Shown here: positions 21,263 through 29,708 of the stretch, one piece after another
How positions within the stretch are numbered: the stretch's first letter is position 1
Layout of the letters: every line of letters starts with the position of its first letter
Assembly: GCA_030680575.1 (NCBI GenBank)
Contig: JAUXVI010000045.1
Span: 1 to 64,000, forward strand
Direction of reading: 5' to 3'
Length of the DNA stretch: 64,000 bases
Source: Hylemonella sp.
Lineage (GTDB): Bacteria > Pseudomonadota > Gammaproteobacteria > Burkholderiales > Burkholderiaceae_C
Position numbers and translations under genes: made by a program
Notes under the pieces: model-generated
Told to the model about the DNA's origin: nothing
What the model saw: the letters and a program-made list of their open reading frames with translations, nothing else
Database searches by the model: none

Positions 21263-22153
21263 CTATTTACGCCCGCGAATTCGGTTCGAAACAATATCGC
21301 AAAGTGCCTTGGCCAACGTTGGAGCAGGTCTTTCCTTATTGAGTACCGCGTAGACATCGAACTTCGTTGTTTCACGAGCGGGTCGGAAAATTAGTCCGAG
21401 TGACGCAAACGCTCTGGCTGTCACGTCGTCGACAAATGCAATGCCACCACCATTTGCCACGAGCGCGCAGGCCATCTGACCTGATCGAACCTCGATTGCG
21501 GAACTAGGCTGGATGCCCTTGCGTGCCAACCACTCGCGAATAACGCCCCCCTGCATGGTGTCTTTGTGAAAGGCGATGAGCTGTTCCCCGGCCACATCGT
21601 CTATGTCGATCACGCGTCGCGTCGCGAGGTGATGATCTTCGCGCATGACGCACACGAGTTTCCAATGCCCCACAGTGCGCGCATCTAGAAGCGGATGATC
21701 GAGCGCCAGAGCGGAGATTCCGATGTCAGCCTGCTCAGTGACCAACAAATCCGTCATCTGCACAGCTCGTTGCTGAACGTCCATCCAGATTCGTGCTGCC
21801 GGGTAGCGACGCGTAAGTTCGACCACAGCGCTTGGTAAGACGTCCAGGCCAAGGTTAGGGCTGGTAACTATTCGGAGTACGGTCTTCGCGCCTTCGCGAA
21901 GTTGGCGAGCAAAGTCCTGCACAGTCTCCATGCCCCGGTAGGCGCGCTCAACTTCGACGTGAAGCGCATGCGCCTCCGGTGTTGCTGCCACCCTACCATG
22001 ATTTCGCTCAAAAAGAGTGACACCCAGCTGTACCTCCAAGTGCCGCATCATCCGGCTAATCCCTGGTTGCGATACGTGCAGCAACTCAGCGGCACGCGTG
22101 AATGAGCCCGTGTTCATGACGGCGCGAAACACTTCAATCTGACGCAAATTCAT
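21263..22153 (-). CDS. LysR-family transcription regulator
   Basis: Second LysR protein. Its HTH reads LRQIEVFRAVMNTGSFTRAAELLHVSQPGISRMMRHLEVQLGVTLFERNHGRVAATPEA (residues 3-61), the subgroup of regulators of opine and amino acid or organic-acid genes. The effector domain includes TSPNLGLDVLPSAVVELTRRYPAARIWM. It diverges from the large FAD oxidoreductase - Bug unit across 129 bases containing an inverted repeat at 22174-22189, so it likely activates that unit. Confidence 0.92.
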   Translation of the reverse strand: MNLRQIEVFRAVMNTGSFTRAAELLHVSQPGISRMMRHLEVQLGVTLFERNHGRVAATPEAHALHVEVERAYRGMETVQDFARQLREGAKTVLRIVTSPNLGLDVLPSAVVELTRRYPAARIWMDVQQRAVQMTDLLVTEQADIGISALALDHPLLDARTVGHWKLVCVMREDHHLATRRVIDIDDVAGEQLIAFHKDTMQGGVIREWLARKGIQPSSAIEVRSGQMACALVANGGGIAFVDDVTARAFASLGLIFRPARETTKFDVYAVLNKERPAPTLAKALCDIVSNRIRGRK

Positions 22154-22173
22154 GACTGTTCTTGGCCTTTAAC

Positions 22174-22189
22174 AACATAACTTGATGTT
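22174..22189. promoter_or_regulatory. Inverted repeat, possible LysR binding site
   Basis: AACAT-AACTTG-ATGTT lies 21-36 bases upstream of the lysR start and about 95 bases upstream of the FAD oxidoreductase start. The size and symmetry suit a LysR recognition site. Function is inferred from position only. Confidence 0.4.
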
Positions 22190-22282
22190 ACTACTCTAGA
22201 GTCTTTTGGTATTTGAATGTTAGGCACTCCATTTTTACAATTTCTTCATTGTTCAATGGTCGCAAGGCAAAGAAAGATACAT

Positions 22283-24532
22283 ATGAGAAATGAAGTCGTC
22301 ACAACGGATCTGACGGTCATTGGAGGTGGCCTTGCTGGCGTATGCGCCGCCATAGCTGCAGCACGCATGGGGCGCCGCGTGGCCCTCGTACAGAACCGAC
22401 CGGTGTTAGGTGGAAACTCCAGCAGCGAGATCCGAGTGTGGGTCGGTGGTGCAAACGGCTTGAGCCATAACCGGTACGCCCGTGAGACGGGGATCATGGG
22501 TGAACTGCACCTGGAAAACCTGTACCGCAATCAGGAAGGTAATCCCTACATCTGGGATCTGGTCGTCCATGAAGCCGTCATGGCCGAGCCCAACATCGAG
22601 CTTTTTCTGAATACTGACGTACGCGAGCTCGATGCCGTTGGTGATCCCACGAGTAGACATATCCAGTCTGTAACCGGCTGGATGATGGGGTCTGAGCGAC
22701 TGATACGCTTCGAGAGCCCGCTTTTCATGGACTGCACAGGTGATGGTCTTGTTGGATTTCTGGCCAGTGCGAATTACCGAAGCGGTCGTGAACCGCAGGC
22801 AGAGTTCAATGAACCATGGGCACCTGAAAAGGCCGACGACATAACATTAGGCAGCACTATCTTTTTTCACACCAAGCGATCGAACGTTCCGGTTCCCTTT
22901 GTCCGGCCATCTTTCGCCAAAGATATTACGCAGACCTCAATACCCGTCAGTCGCATCCTGTCGACTGGCGATTCGGGTGCCAAGTACTGGTGGATCGAAT
23001 TTGGCGGCGAGTTGGACACAATCCATGACGATTCACGTATCCGTGATGAACTCTGGTCTGCCGTTTATGGCATCTGGGACTACATCAAGAACTCAGGCAA
23101 GTTCGACGCAGACCATCTGACGCTTGAATGGGTTGGGGCAATACCGGGAAAGCGCGAATCTCGTCGATTTGTTGGTGACTACATCTTGACCCAAAACGAT
23201 GTGATCAAGCAAAAGGTTTTCGAAGATGCGGTTGCGTATGGCGGTTGGATGGTGGACCTACACCCCCCGAAGGGGATGTACACCGAACAAGGCGCAGCGC
23301 AAAATATGTACACCAATGGTATTTTTCAAATTCCGTACCGCTCCCTTTATTCCGTCAATGTAGACAACTTGTTTTTTGCCGGGCGCAACATCAGTGCAAG
23401 TCATGCAGGATTTGGTGCCACGCGGGTGATGGCCACATGCGCCATCATGGGGGAAGCAGCAGGCACTGCGGCAGCCATGTGTCTGGACCTTAATGCATCT
23501 CCGCGTGGTCTGGCTCAACAGCACATTCAAGCTTTACAACAGCAACTCCTTGCGCAGGATGCAAGCTTGATCGGTGTGTCTAACAGTGACGTCAATGATC
23601 ACGCACGGATAGCAACAGTCAAAGCTTCTTCTTCGTTGCAGAGGCTGGCAATCGAAGAGTCTGACACCGTGCGTGAATTAGACCGCGACCTTGCATTTCT
23701 CGTGCCGGTAGAACCCAGCCTGGACGGCATTGAACTTCTGGTGGATGTTGAAAAGGACACTGTTTTGGAAGTTGAACTTTGGGCCACAGAGCGCCCAGAG
23801 AACTACCTGCCACATCGAAAGGTGTCAGAAAAAACGATTTCCTTGCGTTCCGGAACCCGTCAGTGGATCACGGCCGACCTGCATTGGACTCCTATGGCGG
23901 TAGCCAACAGCTGCGTGATCATTCGTGCGAAACCTGGCGTGTCCGTCCATCTTCAGAGTCAAGCGCGAACAGGAACGCTGACATATGTGCACAAGCCTGA
24001 GCGGATCCCTAACCAGTTTCACATCGATAACACAGATGCATATCCGCCAGCTGCACTCGAATGGGACATGAAAGAACTGCCTCGTACATCTGTGTGCTTT
24101 CGCATGAGGTCCCCAACGACTGCATATGCCTCGTCCAAAGTGACGAACGGATACGCGCGCCCATACGGTGGACCGAATTGCTGGAGCTCTGCACTGCTAA
24201 AGGGTAGTCAGGAATGGGTCGAATTGAGTTGGCCTCAACCTCTCGAACTGTCTAAGGTCACCGTCACCTTCAACGACGACGTCAATGAACATTTAAACAA
24301 CCTGCACAAGTGGATCACGCCTTACCGCATCACACCTGAAATGGTCAAGGATTACCGGATTGAGGCTTTCATGGATGGCTCATGGGTAGTCGTGGCGCGT
24401 GAGACCAACAACCGGCGTCGACATCGTGTTCACAACTTTGAGTCCTCAATTAAGACAAGCACCATCCGCCTGGTGATCGAATCGACCCACGGCGCGGCTT
24501 TCGCTGAGGTGTATGAGATTCGCGCTTATTGA
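22283..24532 (+). CDS. Large FAD-dependent oxidoreductase with beta-rich C-terminal half
   Basis: The N-terminal half (about residues 1-430) is a PF12831-like flavoprotein: LTVIGGGLAGVCAAIAAARMGRRVALVQNRPVLGGNSSSEIRVWV binds FAD; LEWVGAIPGKRESRRFVGDYIL and FFAGRNISASHAGFGATRVMATCAIMGEAAGTAA are the later family motifs. The C-terminal half (about 460-749) is beta-rich and ends in a segment resembling a discoidin (F5/8 type C) domain: WSSALLKGSQEWVELSWPQPLELSKVTVTFNDDVN and STIRLVIESTHG. No signal peptide is visible. I start it at the ATG at 22283, where the flavoprotein homology begins. It is followed by a Bug gene and diverges from a LysR gene. Similar two-part proteins occur in carbohydrate loci; the substrate is unknown. 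Confidence 0.83.
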   Translation: MRNEVVTTDLTVIGGGLAGVCAAIAAARMGRRVALVQNRPVLGGNSSSEIRVWVGGANGLSHNRYARETGIMGELHLENLYRNQEGNPYIWDLVVHEAVMAEPNIELFLNTDVRELDAVGDPTSRHIQSVTGWMMGSERLIRFESPLFMDCTGDGLVGFLASANYRSGREPQAEFNEPWAPEKADDITLGSTIFFHTKRSNVPVPFVRPSFAKDITQTSIPVSRILSTGDSGAKYWWIEFGGELDTIHDDSRIRDELWSAVYGIWDYIKNSGKFDADHLTLEWVGAIPGKRESRRFVGDYILTQNDVIKQKVFEDAVAYGGWMVDLHPPKGMYTEQGAAQNMYTNGIFQIPYRSLYSVNVDNLFFAGRNISASHAGFGATRVMATCAIMGEAAGTAAAMCLDLNASPRGLAQQHIQALQQQLLAQDASLIGVSNSDVNDHARIATVKASSSLQRLAIEESDTVRELDRDLAFLVPVEPSLDGIELLVDVEKDTVLEVELWATERPENYLPHRKVSEKTISLRSGTRQWITADLHWTPMAVANSCVIIRAKPGVSVHLQSQARTGTLTYVHKPERIPNQFHIDNTDAYPPAALEWDMKELPRTSVCFRMRSPTTAYASSKVTNGYARPYGGPNCWSSALLKGSQEWVELSWPQPLELSKVTVTFNDDVNEHLNNLHKWITPYRITPEMVKDYRIEAFMDGSWVVVARETNNRRRHRVHNFESSIKTSTIRLVIESTHGAAFAEVYEIRAY

Positions 24533-24589
24533 TGTAACGAAATTTTTGGCTACAAAACAGACGCACAGAGTGCGTCATTCGGAGACAAC

Positions 24590-25576
24590 ATGAAAATTAT
24601 CTTCAACTCTTGCAGGACATTTAAACGGCTGGCACTTGTGATCTTCGCAATGCTTTCAATCAGCGCGTTGGCGCAAGTCTATCCAGCCAAGCCCATTCGA
24701 CTTTATGTCGGATTTGCGCCGGGTGGTCCAGCAGACGGCTCTGCACGGATCATCGGTGAAGTGCTCGCCAGGACACTCAAGCAACCGATCGTGATCGATA
24801 ACAAGCCGGGGGCTGGCGGAACGATTGCCGCAGCAACGGTGGCGCAATCGCCCGCTGACGGATACACGCTCTTAATGGCTTCGAGCGGCCACGCAGGTAA
24901 CGGAGCGTACTATGGCAACCTGAACTTCGACACGGTCAAAAGCTTCAAGGCAGTTGGGGGCGTATCTGCGACGCCAGTCGTCATCCTCGTGGCGGCAGAT
25001 TCTCCCTATAAAACACTTGCAAATCTTTTGGATGATGCGAGAGCCAATCCCGACAAGATCAGTGTTGCAACTGGAGGCGGCGCAACCCTGACTAACCTGG
25101 CTGCCGAGGTATTGAAGAACTCGGCGAAGGTGCGAATGGTCGCAGTACCTTACAAGGGCACCGCACCGGTATTGACGGCCGTTATGGGGGGTGAAGTATC
25201 GGTCGGCATAGACACCGTTTCAGGCTCCATCGGGCTCATCCGATCAGGCAAGTTGCGAGCTCTGGCCGTGACCTCGGCGAAACGCTCCTCCGTGCTGCCA
25301 GATGTACCGGCCGTAGCTGAGACGAAATCCCTCTCAGACTTCGATATCACGGGTTGGTATGGGGTACTAGCGCCTTCAAGTACACCTGCGGAAGTCGTGA
25401 CGATACTTAATCGAGAAATCAACAAGGCACTGGCCACACCAGCTGTGATCGATAAGATCGCGCTGCTCGGGGCGGACCCTCTTCCAGGCAGTCCTGAGCA
25501 GTTCAATAGTTTGTTGGTTTCAGAAACCTCGCGTTGGACTGCCGTGATCAAGAAGTTGGGTTTGAAGAGCGAATGA
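24590..25576 (+). CDS. Bug-family (TTT) substrate-binding protein
   Basis: Third orphan periplasmic receptor in the island. The signal peptide extends to about residue 28 (LALVIFAMLSISALAQ). The mature start is VYPAKPIRLYVGFAPGGPADGSARIIGEVLARTL, with the ligand loop IDNKPGAGGTIAAATVAQSPADGYTLLMA and C-terminal Bug features (DITGWYGVLAPSSTPAEVVTILNREINKAL). A ribosome site GGAGAC precedes the ATG. It lies 57 bases behind the FAD oxidoreductase, presumably in the same unit. It is the last island gene before the prophage. Confidence 0.92.
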   Translation: MKIIFNSCRTFKRLALVIFAMLSISALAQVYPAKPIRLYVGFAPGGPADGSARIIGEVLARTLKQPIVIDNKPGAGGTIAAATVAQSPADGYTLLMASSGHAGNGAYYGNLNFDTVKSFKAVGGVSATPVVILVAADSPYKTLANLLDDARANPDKISVATGGGATLTNLAAEVLKNSAKVRMVAVPYKGTAPVLTAVMGGEVSVGIDTVSGSIGLIRSGKLRALAVTSAKRSSVLPDVPAVAETKSLSDFDITGWYGVLAPSSTPAEVVTILNREINKALATPAVIDKIALLGADPLPGSPEQFNSLLVSETSRWTAVIKKLGLKSE

Positions 25577-25664
25577 AAGGATTGCTACTTATCGGGTAGT
25601 CAATGATATGAACGGCAGCAACCGCTGGCAAAACAGCCGGTTTTATCCTGATCCGATGTCAGAT

Positions 25665-26117
25665 TTAATATGTTGGAGTCGAAGGGATACCTCGAATCTT
25701 TTGTCGCTGTTGTTCCCAATTCCAAGGAATAGGATTCGAGTTAAACCAATTCATAGTCAGTCCCTCAGGCTGCCGACCACGAAGGATGCTTTCAACGATT
25801 CCCGGATCTAGTAGTGTCAACCGTAGGATTTCGTTGACGGTGGCCAGATCCATATTCTCTTTGCGGGCGATCTCGGTCCCACTGTGAACAATCCCTCGAT
25901 CAAGCAAGCGTTGCCAGTGAAACGCTTTCGCAAGAGCGTTCATCAATGTCGTGTCAGGCAGAGGGCCATGCGGCGCTGTCATTTTCATTGCGTCTTCCGC
26001 TGTGGTCACAACACAGCGCCCTGAGCGCTTGGCAAACTTCAACGGGATGAATGTGCTGATTTGTTTTTCACGATCAGATGTCGTGACCGGCGTGCCGGTC
26101 AGATAAAAATAGTTCAT
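25665..26117 (-). CDS. Recombinase-associated HTH protein (unknown)
   Basis: A 150-residue protein that I recognise only as the usual small neighbour of this type of serine recombinase. The middle part LLDRGIVHSGTEIARKENMDLATVNEILRLTLLDPGIVESIL (residues about 70-112) reads like a ParB/KorB-type helix-turn-helix. Its start overlaps the recombinase stop by four bases (ATGA), so the two are translated together. It could be a recombination directionality factor or a regulator of excision; both are guesses from context. It is the last gene before the metabolic island and so close to one end of the prophage. Confidence 0.75.
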   Translation of the reverse strand: MNYFYLTGTPVTTSDREKQISTFIPLKFAKRSGRCVVTTAEDAMKMTAPHGPLPDTTLMNALAKAFHWQRLLDRGIVHSGTEIARKENMDLATVNEILRLTLLDPGIVESILRGRQPEGLTMNWFNSNPIPWNWEQQRQKIRGIPSTPTY

Positions 26118-27463
26118 GCGACCTCCAACTCGAGCAGTTCACTGCCAACAGTGTTTCTGGGTGGAGTGCCCATGAGTGCACCCCAGGCTTCATAACGCCA
26201 CTGCAGGTCGATGCCATCAGGTGTCACAGTGACCCGCTTGATCAGCGTTCGAACAATGTCTTGTTTGGCCTGTGTGGCCAACTTGTTCCAAATCGTGGCG
26301 GTGTTCTTGAAGAACAGCACCATGGCTTCTGGCTCGGAGAGATCCGGGTTGATGACAGAGATATGTTTCCAATACTGATGCACCATCTGGCCAGATCGCA
26401 AGATTTCCAGAACTTGCTCCATCACTGCTTTCTCCATCTGACCAGCGGGCAGATTACTGAAAGCCACAGTGCCTGCGCCCATGTTCTGGTTCTTGTTGAC
26501 CACGTAGTAGCGGTACACCTTGCCGCTGGGTTTTCGAGTGGCCATCGGCAGGTAAAGGTCGCCGTCAATTGTGAAGACCATGCCTCGCAGCAAAAAACCG
26601 TATTGGCACTTTTCTCCCCAGGTGTCACGGGCTCGCACTCGGCTGCTCTCGGTCATGATGGCTTGGACCTGATCCCAGGTGGGTTGATCGATCAGCGCTT
26701 CATGTTGCCCTCGGAAATACTCCCCTTTGTGGCCAAGTTCCCCCAAGTACATCCGGTTGTGGAGGATTTTGTAAATGGTTTGCTTGCTCAATGATTTACC
26801 GTTTTTGCTTTTGGCACCCTGCTCGGCCAGTTGCTTCACCATCTTGGTAGTCGAACGCGATGAGATGAAGGAATCAAAAATCTCCCTGACCAACTGCGCT
26901 TCTTCTGACACCACCACCAGTTGCCGGGATTCCACCCGATAGCCCAGCGGCACTGGCCCGCCCATCCACATGCCTTTGCGCTTGGAGGCGGCAATCTTGT
27001 CTCGGATACGTTCACCCGTGACTTCGCGTTCAAATTGGGCAAACGACAGCAGGACGTTGAGCATCAGCCTGCCCATAGACGTTGCTGAATTGATTTGTTG
27101 CGTGACAGAGCTGAAGCTGACCTTATGCTGATCAAAGATCTCGACCATCTTGGCAAAGTCTGCCAATGACCGAGAGAGGCGGTCGATCTTGTAGACCACC
27201 ACGATGTCGATCTTGCCGTCCTGAATATCTCGCATCAGTCGCCTGAGACCAGGCCGCTCCATGTTCCCGCCAGAAAACCCTGGGTCTTCATAGCTGTCGT
27301 CCACCCGCGCCCAGCCTTCGGCACGTTGGCTGGCGATGAACGCGGCACCGGCCTCTCGTTGAGCATCGATGGAGTTGAAGGTCTGGTCCAGGCGTTCATC
27401 CGAGGAGACGCGGCAATAAACGGCGCAGCGCTTCAGGATAGGTTGTTCAATGACGACGCTCAT
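26114..27463 (-). CDS. Serine recombinase (probable prophage integrase)
   Basis: Large serine recombinase of 449 residues. The resolvase catalytic domain begins KRCAVYCRVSSDERLDQTFNSIDAQREA, with the nucleophile Ser in CRVS near residue 20. DPGFSGGNMERPGLRRLM, VYKIDRLSRSLADF and LLSFAQFEREVTGERIRDKI follow. Then come a recombinase DNA-binding domain (GKSLSKQTIYKILHNRMYLG, near 245-265) and a C-terminal region that lacks the cysteine pairs of the usual zinc ribbon. The ATG at 27463 overlaps the stop of the DUF2924 gene. Such proteins integrate phages by attP x attB recombination; here it is the only integrase candidate in view. Confidence 0.9.
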   Translation of the reverse strand: MSVVIEQPILKRCAVYCRVSSDERLDQTFNSIDAQREAGAAFIASQRAEGWARVDDSYEDPGFSGGNMERPGLRRLMRDIQDGKIDIVVVYKIDRLSRSLADFAKMVEIFDQHKVSFSSVTQQINSATSMGRLMLNVLLSFAQFEREVTGERIRDKIAASKRKGMWMGGPVPLGYRVESRQLVVVSEEAQLVREIFDSFISSRSTTKMVKQLAEQGAKSKNGKSLSKQTIYKILHNRMYLGELGHKGEYFRGQHEALIDQPTWDQVQAIMTESSRVRARDTWGEKCQYGFLLRGMVFTIDGDLYLPMATRKPSGKVYRYYVVNKNQNMGAGTVAFSNLPAGQMEKAVMEQVLEILRSGQMVHQYWKHISVINPDLSEPEAMVLFFKNTATIWNKLATQAKQDIVRTLIKRVTVTPDGIDLQWRYEAWGALMGTPPRNTVGSELLELEVA

Positions 27464-27930
27464 GACTTCTTGCCTTTCAACCCAAAAAAGGCAGGTCCGG
27501 ACCATTGAGTGCCAGTGATCAGTTTGGCGATTGCAGACAGGCTCTTGTAGTTTTTGCCATCGAACTCATAAAGGCCATCCGGGAGAACGGTGACTTTGTA
27601 TTGCTGACCCGCAAAATCACGAAGCAGCGTTGTTCCGGGCAACACGACATGCGTGGGAGCAGAGCCGGATTTGATGGCAGAAAGTCTCTCGCCGTAGTCG
27701 GCCAACATGGCGCGAGTGGTTTCTGGCAAAGCGCCATAGGTCATCTCTTGGAGCTTGTAGGCCAGCCTTGACTCGATGAACTTGCGGTTCGGATGCGATG
27801 GGCGGTGAGGGAAATACCGGTCCCAAAGTGCCCACAGTTCAGACATTTTTTGGGTGGAGAGTTCGGCGATCTGTTCTGTTATTCGACCAGCACGCATGCT
27901 GTCCTGGATCGGTGGAGCAGTGGTTTTCAA
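27460..27930 (-). CDS. DUF2924-family protein
   Basis: A 156-residue protein matching the DUF2924 pattern: MSELWALWDRYFPHRPSHPNRKFIESRLAYKLQEMTYG near residue 29, and the C-terminal HVVLPGTTLLRDFAGQQYKVTVLPDGLYEFDGKNYKSLSAIAKLITGTQWSGPAFFGL. The second half resembles a small domain found in mobile-element proteins. The family is almost always next to a recombinase of this kind, but its function is unknown; a role in DNA binding or control of recombination is inferred. It overlaps both neighbours by four bases, so three or four genes here form one tight unit. Confidence 0.88.
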   Translation of the reverse strand: MKTTAPPIQDSMRAGRITEQIAELSTQKMSELWALWDRYFPHRPSHPNRKFIESRLAYKLQEMTYGALPETTRAMLADYGERLSAIKSGSAPTHVVLPGTTLLRDFAGQQYKVTVLPDGLYEFDGKNYKSLSAIAKLITGTQWSGPAFFGLKGKKS

Positions 27931-28166
27931 GGCTGTTTTCCTAAGTTGATAGACGGGTTCGTATTCACGCTCTGGTTGGCATGTAAGTCGAGAAACTCGT
28001 CTCTATCTGTCGCGTAAACCTGACTGCGGTGCGCCATAGCGAGCTCCTGGTGCTGACTGACCGTGGCTTGTGCAATCAAATGAGCAATCTCGGGAAGGGT
28101 GAGGTAGCCGCTTTTTTCGGCTGGCTCGTTTGCAGTTCTTGCAGTGACGGTTTGGAGGTGGTTCAT
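27927..28166 (-). CDS. Small protein at head of recombinase operon
   Basis: A 79-residue protein of unknown function. Visible: SGYLTLPEIAHLIAQATVSQHQELAMAHRSQVYATDRDEF, mostly helical, no cysteines, no membrane segment. It overlaps the DUF2924 start by four bases and is first in the minus-strand recombinase unit, which supports it being translated. It may be a regulator, but I see no defined HTH. Confidence 0.6.
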   Translation of the reverse strand: MNHLQTVTARTANEPAEKSGYLTLPEIAHLIAQATVSQHQELAMAHRSQVYATDRDEFLDLHANQSVNTNPSINLGKQP

Positions 28167-28328
28167 TCAGGTGGTTTGGGTGACTAGAACTAGCCTGAAA
28201 TCGTAAAAAACAACCCCTCCAGAGGTAACGTGTTTTGGCGGGCCAATGAGGGACACGAGCTGGAAACCTGCATAAATACTGAACTTTTGAAGTCGCGGCC
28301 TGCAGCCAAGCGGCTCGCAAATGCGGTT

Positions 28329-28356
28329 TTGACAAATCTGTAAAAAGCTGTATATT
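28329..28356 (+). promoter_or_regulatory. Sigma70-type promoter for cargo operon
   Basis: A perfect -35 TTGACA (28329-28334) is followed after 16 bases by TATATT (28351-28356), one mismatch from TATAAT. It points at the gene starting at 28457, leaving a leader of roughly 90-95 bases. The -10 lies inside the LexA-like box. Confidence 0.7.
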
Positions 28357-28363
28357 TATCCAG
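28348..28363. promoter_or_regulatory. LexA-like (SOS) box
   Basis: CTGTATATTTATCCAG matches the CTGT-N8-ACAG consensus with one mismatch (CCAG for ACAG) and has the AT-rich centre typical of strong sites. It overlaps the -10 element of the cargo promoter, the position where LexA represses. Control by LexA is therefore likely, but the mismatch leaves room for chance. Confidence 0.6.
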
Positions 28364-28456
28364 CAATCTGGCAAAACTCATCCCAAGCCCCCGGTCTTCA
28401 GATCAGGGGGTGAGACGCCTCATTGCCAAAACAAACAACAACAAAGGAGACAACGA

Positions 28457-29701
28457 ATGAGCCGCACTCAGACCTACGCCGACATCTTGCTGAACCTGCC
28501 TGTCGACGACACCCTCAAAACCTTCATCGAGCGCCACGCCATGCCTTTACCCGAGGGGTGGATCTGGCATGACTCAATCCAAGCCTCCAAGAGCCTGGTT
28601 GGCTTGATTCAGATGCACCCGAATGTCGCTATGCGTGACCGCATCGTGGCGGGGTTGCATGCCAGCACGCTGCTGGCTCACCCTTTGGGCAAGCAGGCCA
28701 TGTTTCAGGCTGCGCATGACCGGCCGACGGAATTGATGGGGCTCATTGCATGCAAGAACGATCTGCATCGGGCCTTCTGGCTGTACATCCATCACCCGGC
28801 GCTGTTTGAGGCGGCGGCCGAGATCGAATACCTGGACCACCACGGGCAACAAGCTCAGCAGCACGACTTGGGACTCAAGGGGACCATCAAGCGTGACGAG
28901 GAGTCGATCGCTGCATTCGGTGATGCCATCAAAGGCTTCTACCAGCGGGAGTTGGGGTGTGGCGAGGTGTGCGTGGTCAATGTACTGGACCGGGCACGCG
29001 GCACGCAATTGATCTCTATCCATGCCAAGGACCTGGCCACGGCCAAGCTGGAGTTCGAGGGCAGTCAGCTGCATCGGCGTGTGGGCAGCCCAAACATCCA
29101 TATGGTGCTGGAATACGCCCAAGCAACCGGTGTGGCCCGCACCATCATCCGTGGCGGAGCCAAGTACCACGCCATGCTGTGTGAGGCCTTTGCCAGGCAC
29201 CTGCTAGGTGTGGGTGTCGATGTGCAGCGGATTCAGACGCCACGCCTGAATCTGTCCACGCTGCGCTTGGGGCTGAACATATCGCAGGCAATCGATGATG
29301 GATTCGTTGGGTTGCAGGTCAAGAGCGTGACCGTGGTCAGTGGATGTGGGCGGCTCAAGATGGAATGCACGGCCAGTGCGTCTAGCGATCAACGCTGCGT
29401 GACGGAGCTGCTGCAGGACTACTTCGTCGCAGAAAACCCGCTTGCACGCGGCTGGACCATCCAGGCTGCTGTCCTCAACTTTTATCTGGCACCGATGCAG
29501 GGCAAGCACCGCTGTCAGGTGGTCAGTGTGGAGATCACCAGCAAGGGGCGACTGAACCTGCACAAGTTCGATGAGAAGCTGCGTGCGCAGTTGGAGGGTT
29601 ACCTGGTTCAGCTGGGCATCCTGAAGGCGCAGCAGGTGCTCAAACCCGACCGAGAGCAAGAACAGGCTCATCAGGCCGTGGCTACCAGCTTGTTCGAGTG
29701 A
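28457..29701 (+). CDS. Unrecognised 414-residue protein of cargo pair
   Basis: I do not recognise this family. The protein has no signal peptide or membrane segment and looks like a soluble mixed alpha/beta protein. Features: a helical N-terminal half with many His residues (YIHHPALFEAAAEIEYLDHHGQQAQQH near 111-137), a central part with VCVVNVLDRARGTQLISIHAKDLATAKLEF (about 173-202), and a C-terminal third rich in beta strands. A strong ribosome site AAAGGAG precedes the ATG. Seven bases separate it from the zinc-ribbon gene downstream, so the two form a unit. The promoter overlaps a LexA-like box. Position between integrase and replication genes is where prophages often carry defence or lysogeny-control cargo. 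Confidence 0.8.
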   Translation: MSRTQTYADILLNLPVDDTLKTFIERHAMPLPEGWIWHDSIQASKSLVGLIQMHPNVAMRDRIVAGLHASTLLAHPLGKQAMFQAAHDRPTELMGLIACKNDLHRAFWLYIHHPALFEAAAEIEYLDHHGQQAQQHDLGLKGTIKRDEESIAAFGDAIKGFYQRELGCGEVCVVNVLDRARGTQLISIHAKDLATAKLEFEGSQLHRRVGSPNIHMVLEYAQATGVARTIIRGGAKYHAMLCEAFARHLLGVGVDVQRIQTPRLNLSTLRLGLNISQAIDDGFVGLQVKSVTVVSGCGRLKMECTASASSDQRCVTELLQDYFVAENPLARGWTIQAAVLNFYLAPMQGKHRCQVVSVEITSKGRLNLHKFDEKLRAQLEGYLVQLGILKAQQVLKPDREQEQAHQAVATSLFE

Positions 29702-29708
29702 GGTGTGA

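Larger units (their letters stand above)
28167..28456. other. Divergent regulatory region of the prophage
   Basis: These 290 bases separate the minus-strand recombinase unit from the plus-strand cargo genes. They contain a 12-base element CGTGTTTTGGCG (28229-28240) that recurs at 38214-38225, an AT-rich stretch with a near-consensus promoter and a LexA-like box (28329-28363), and an A/C-rich leader before a strong ribosome site. No gene is evident. Confidence 0.6.
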
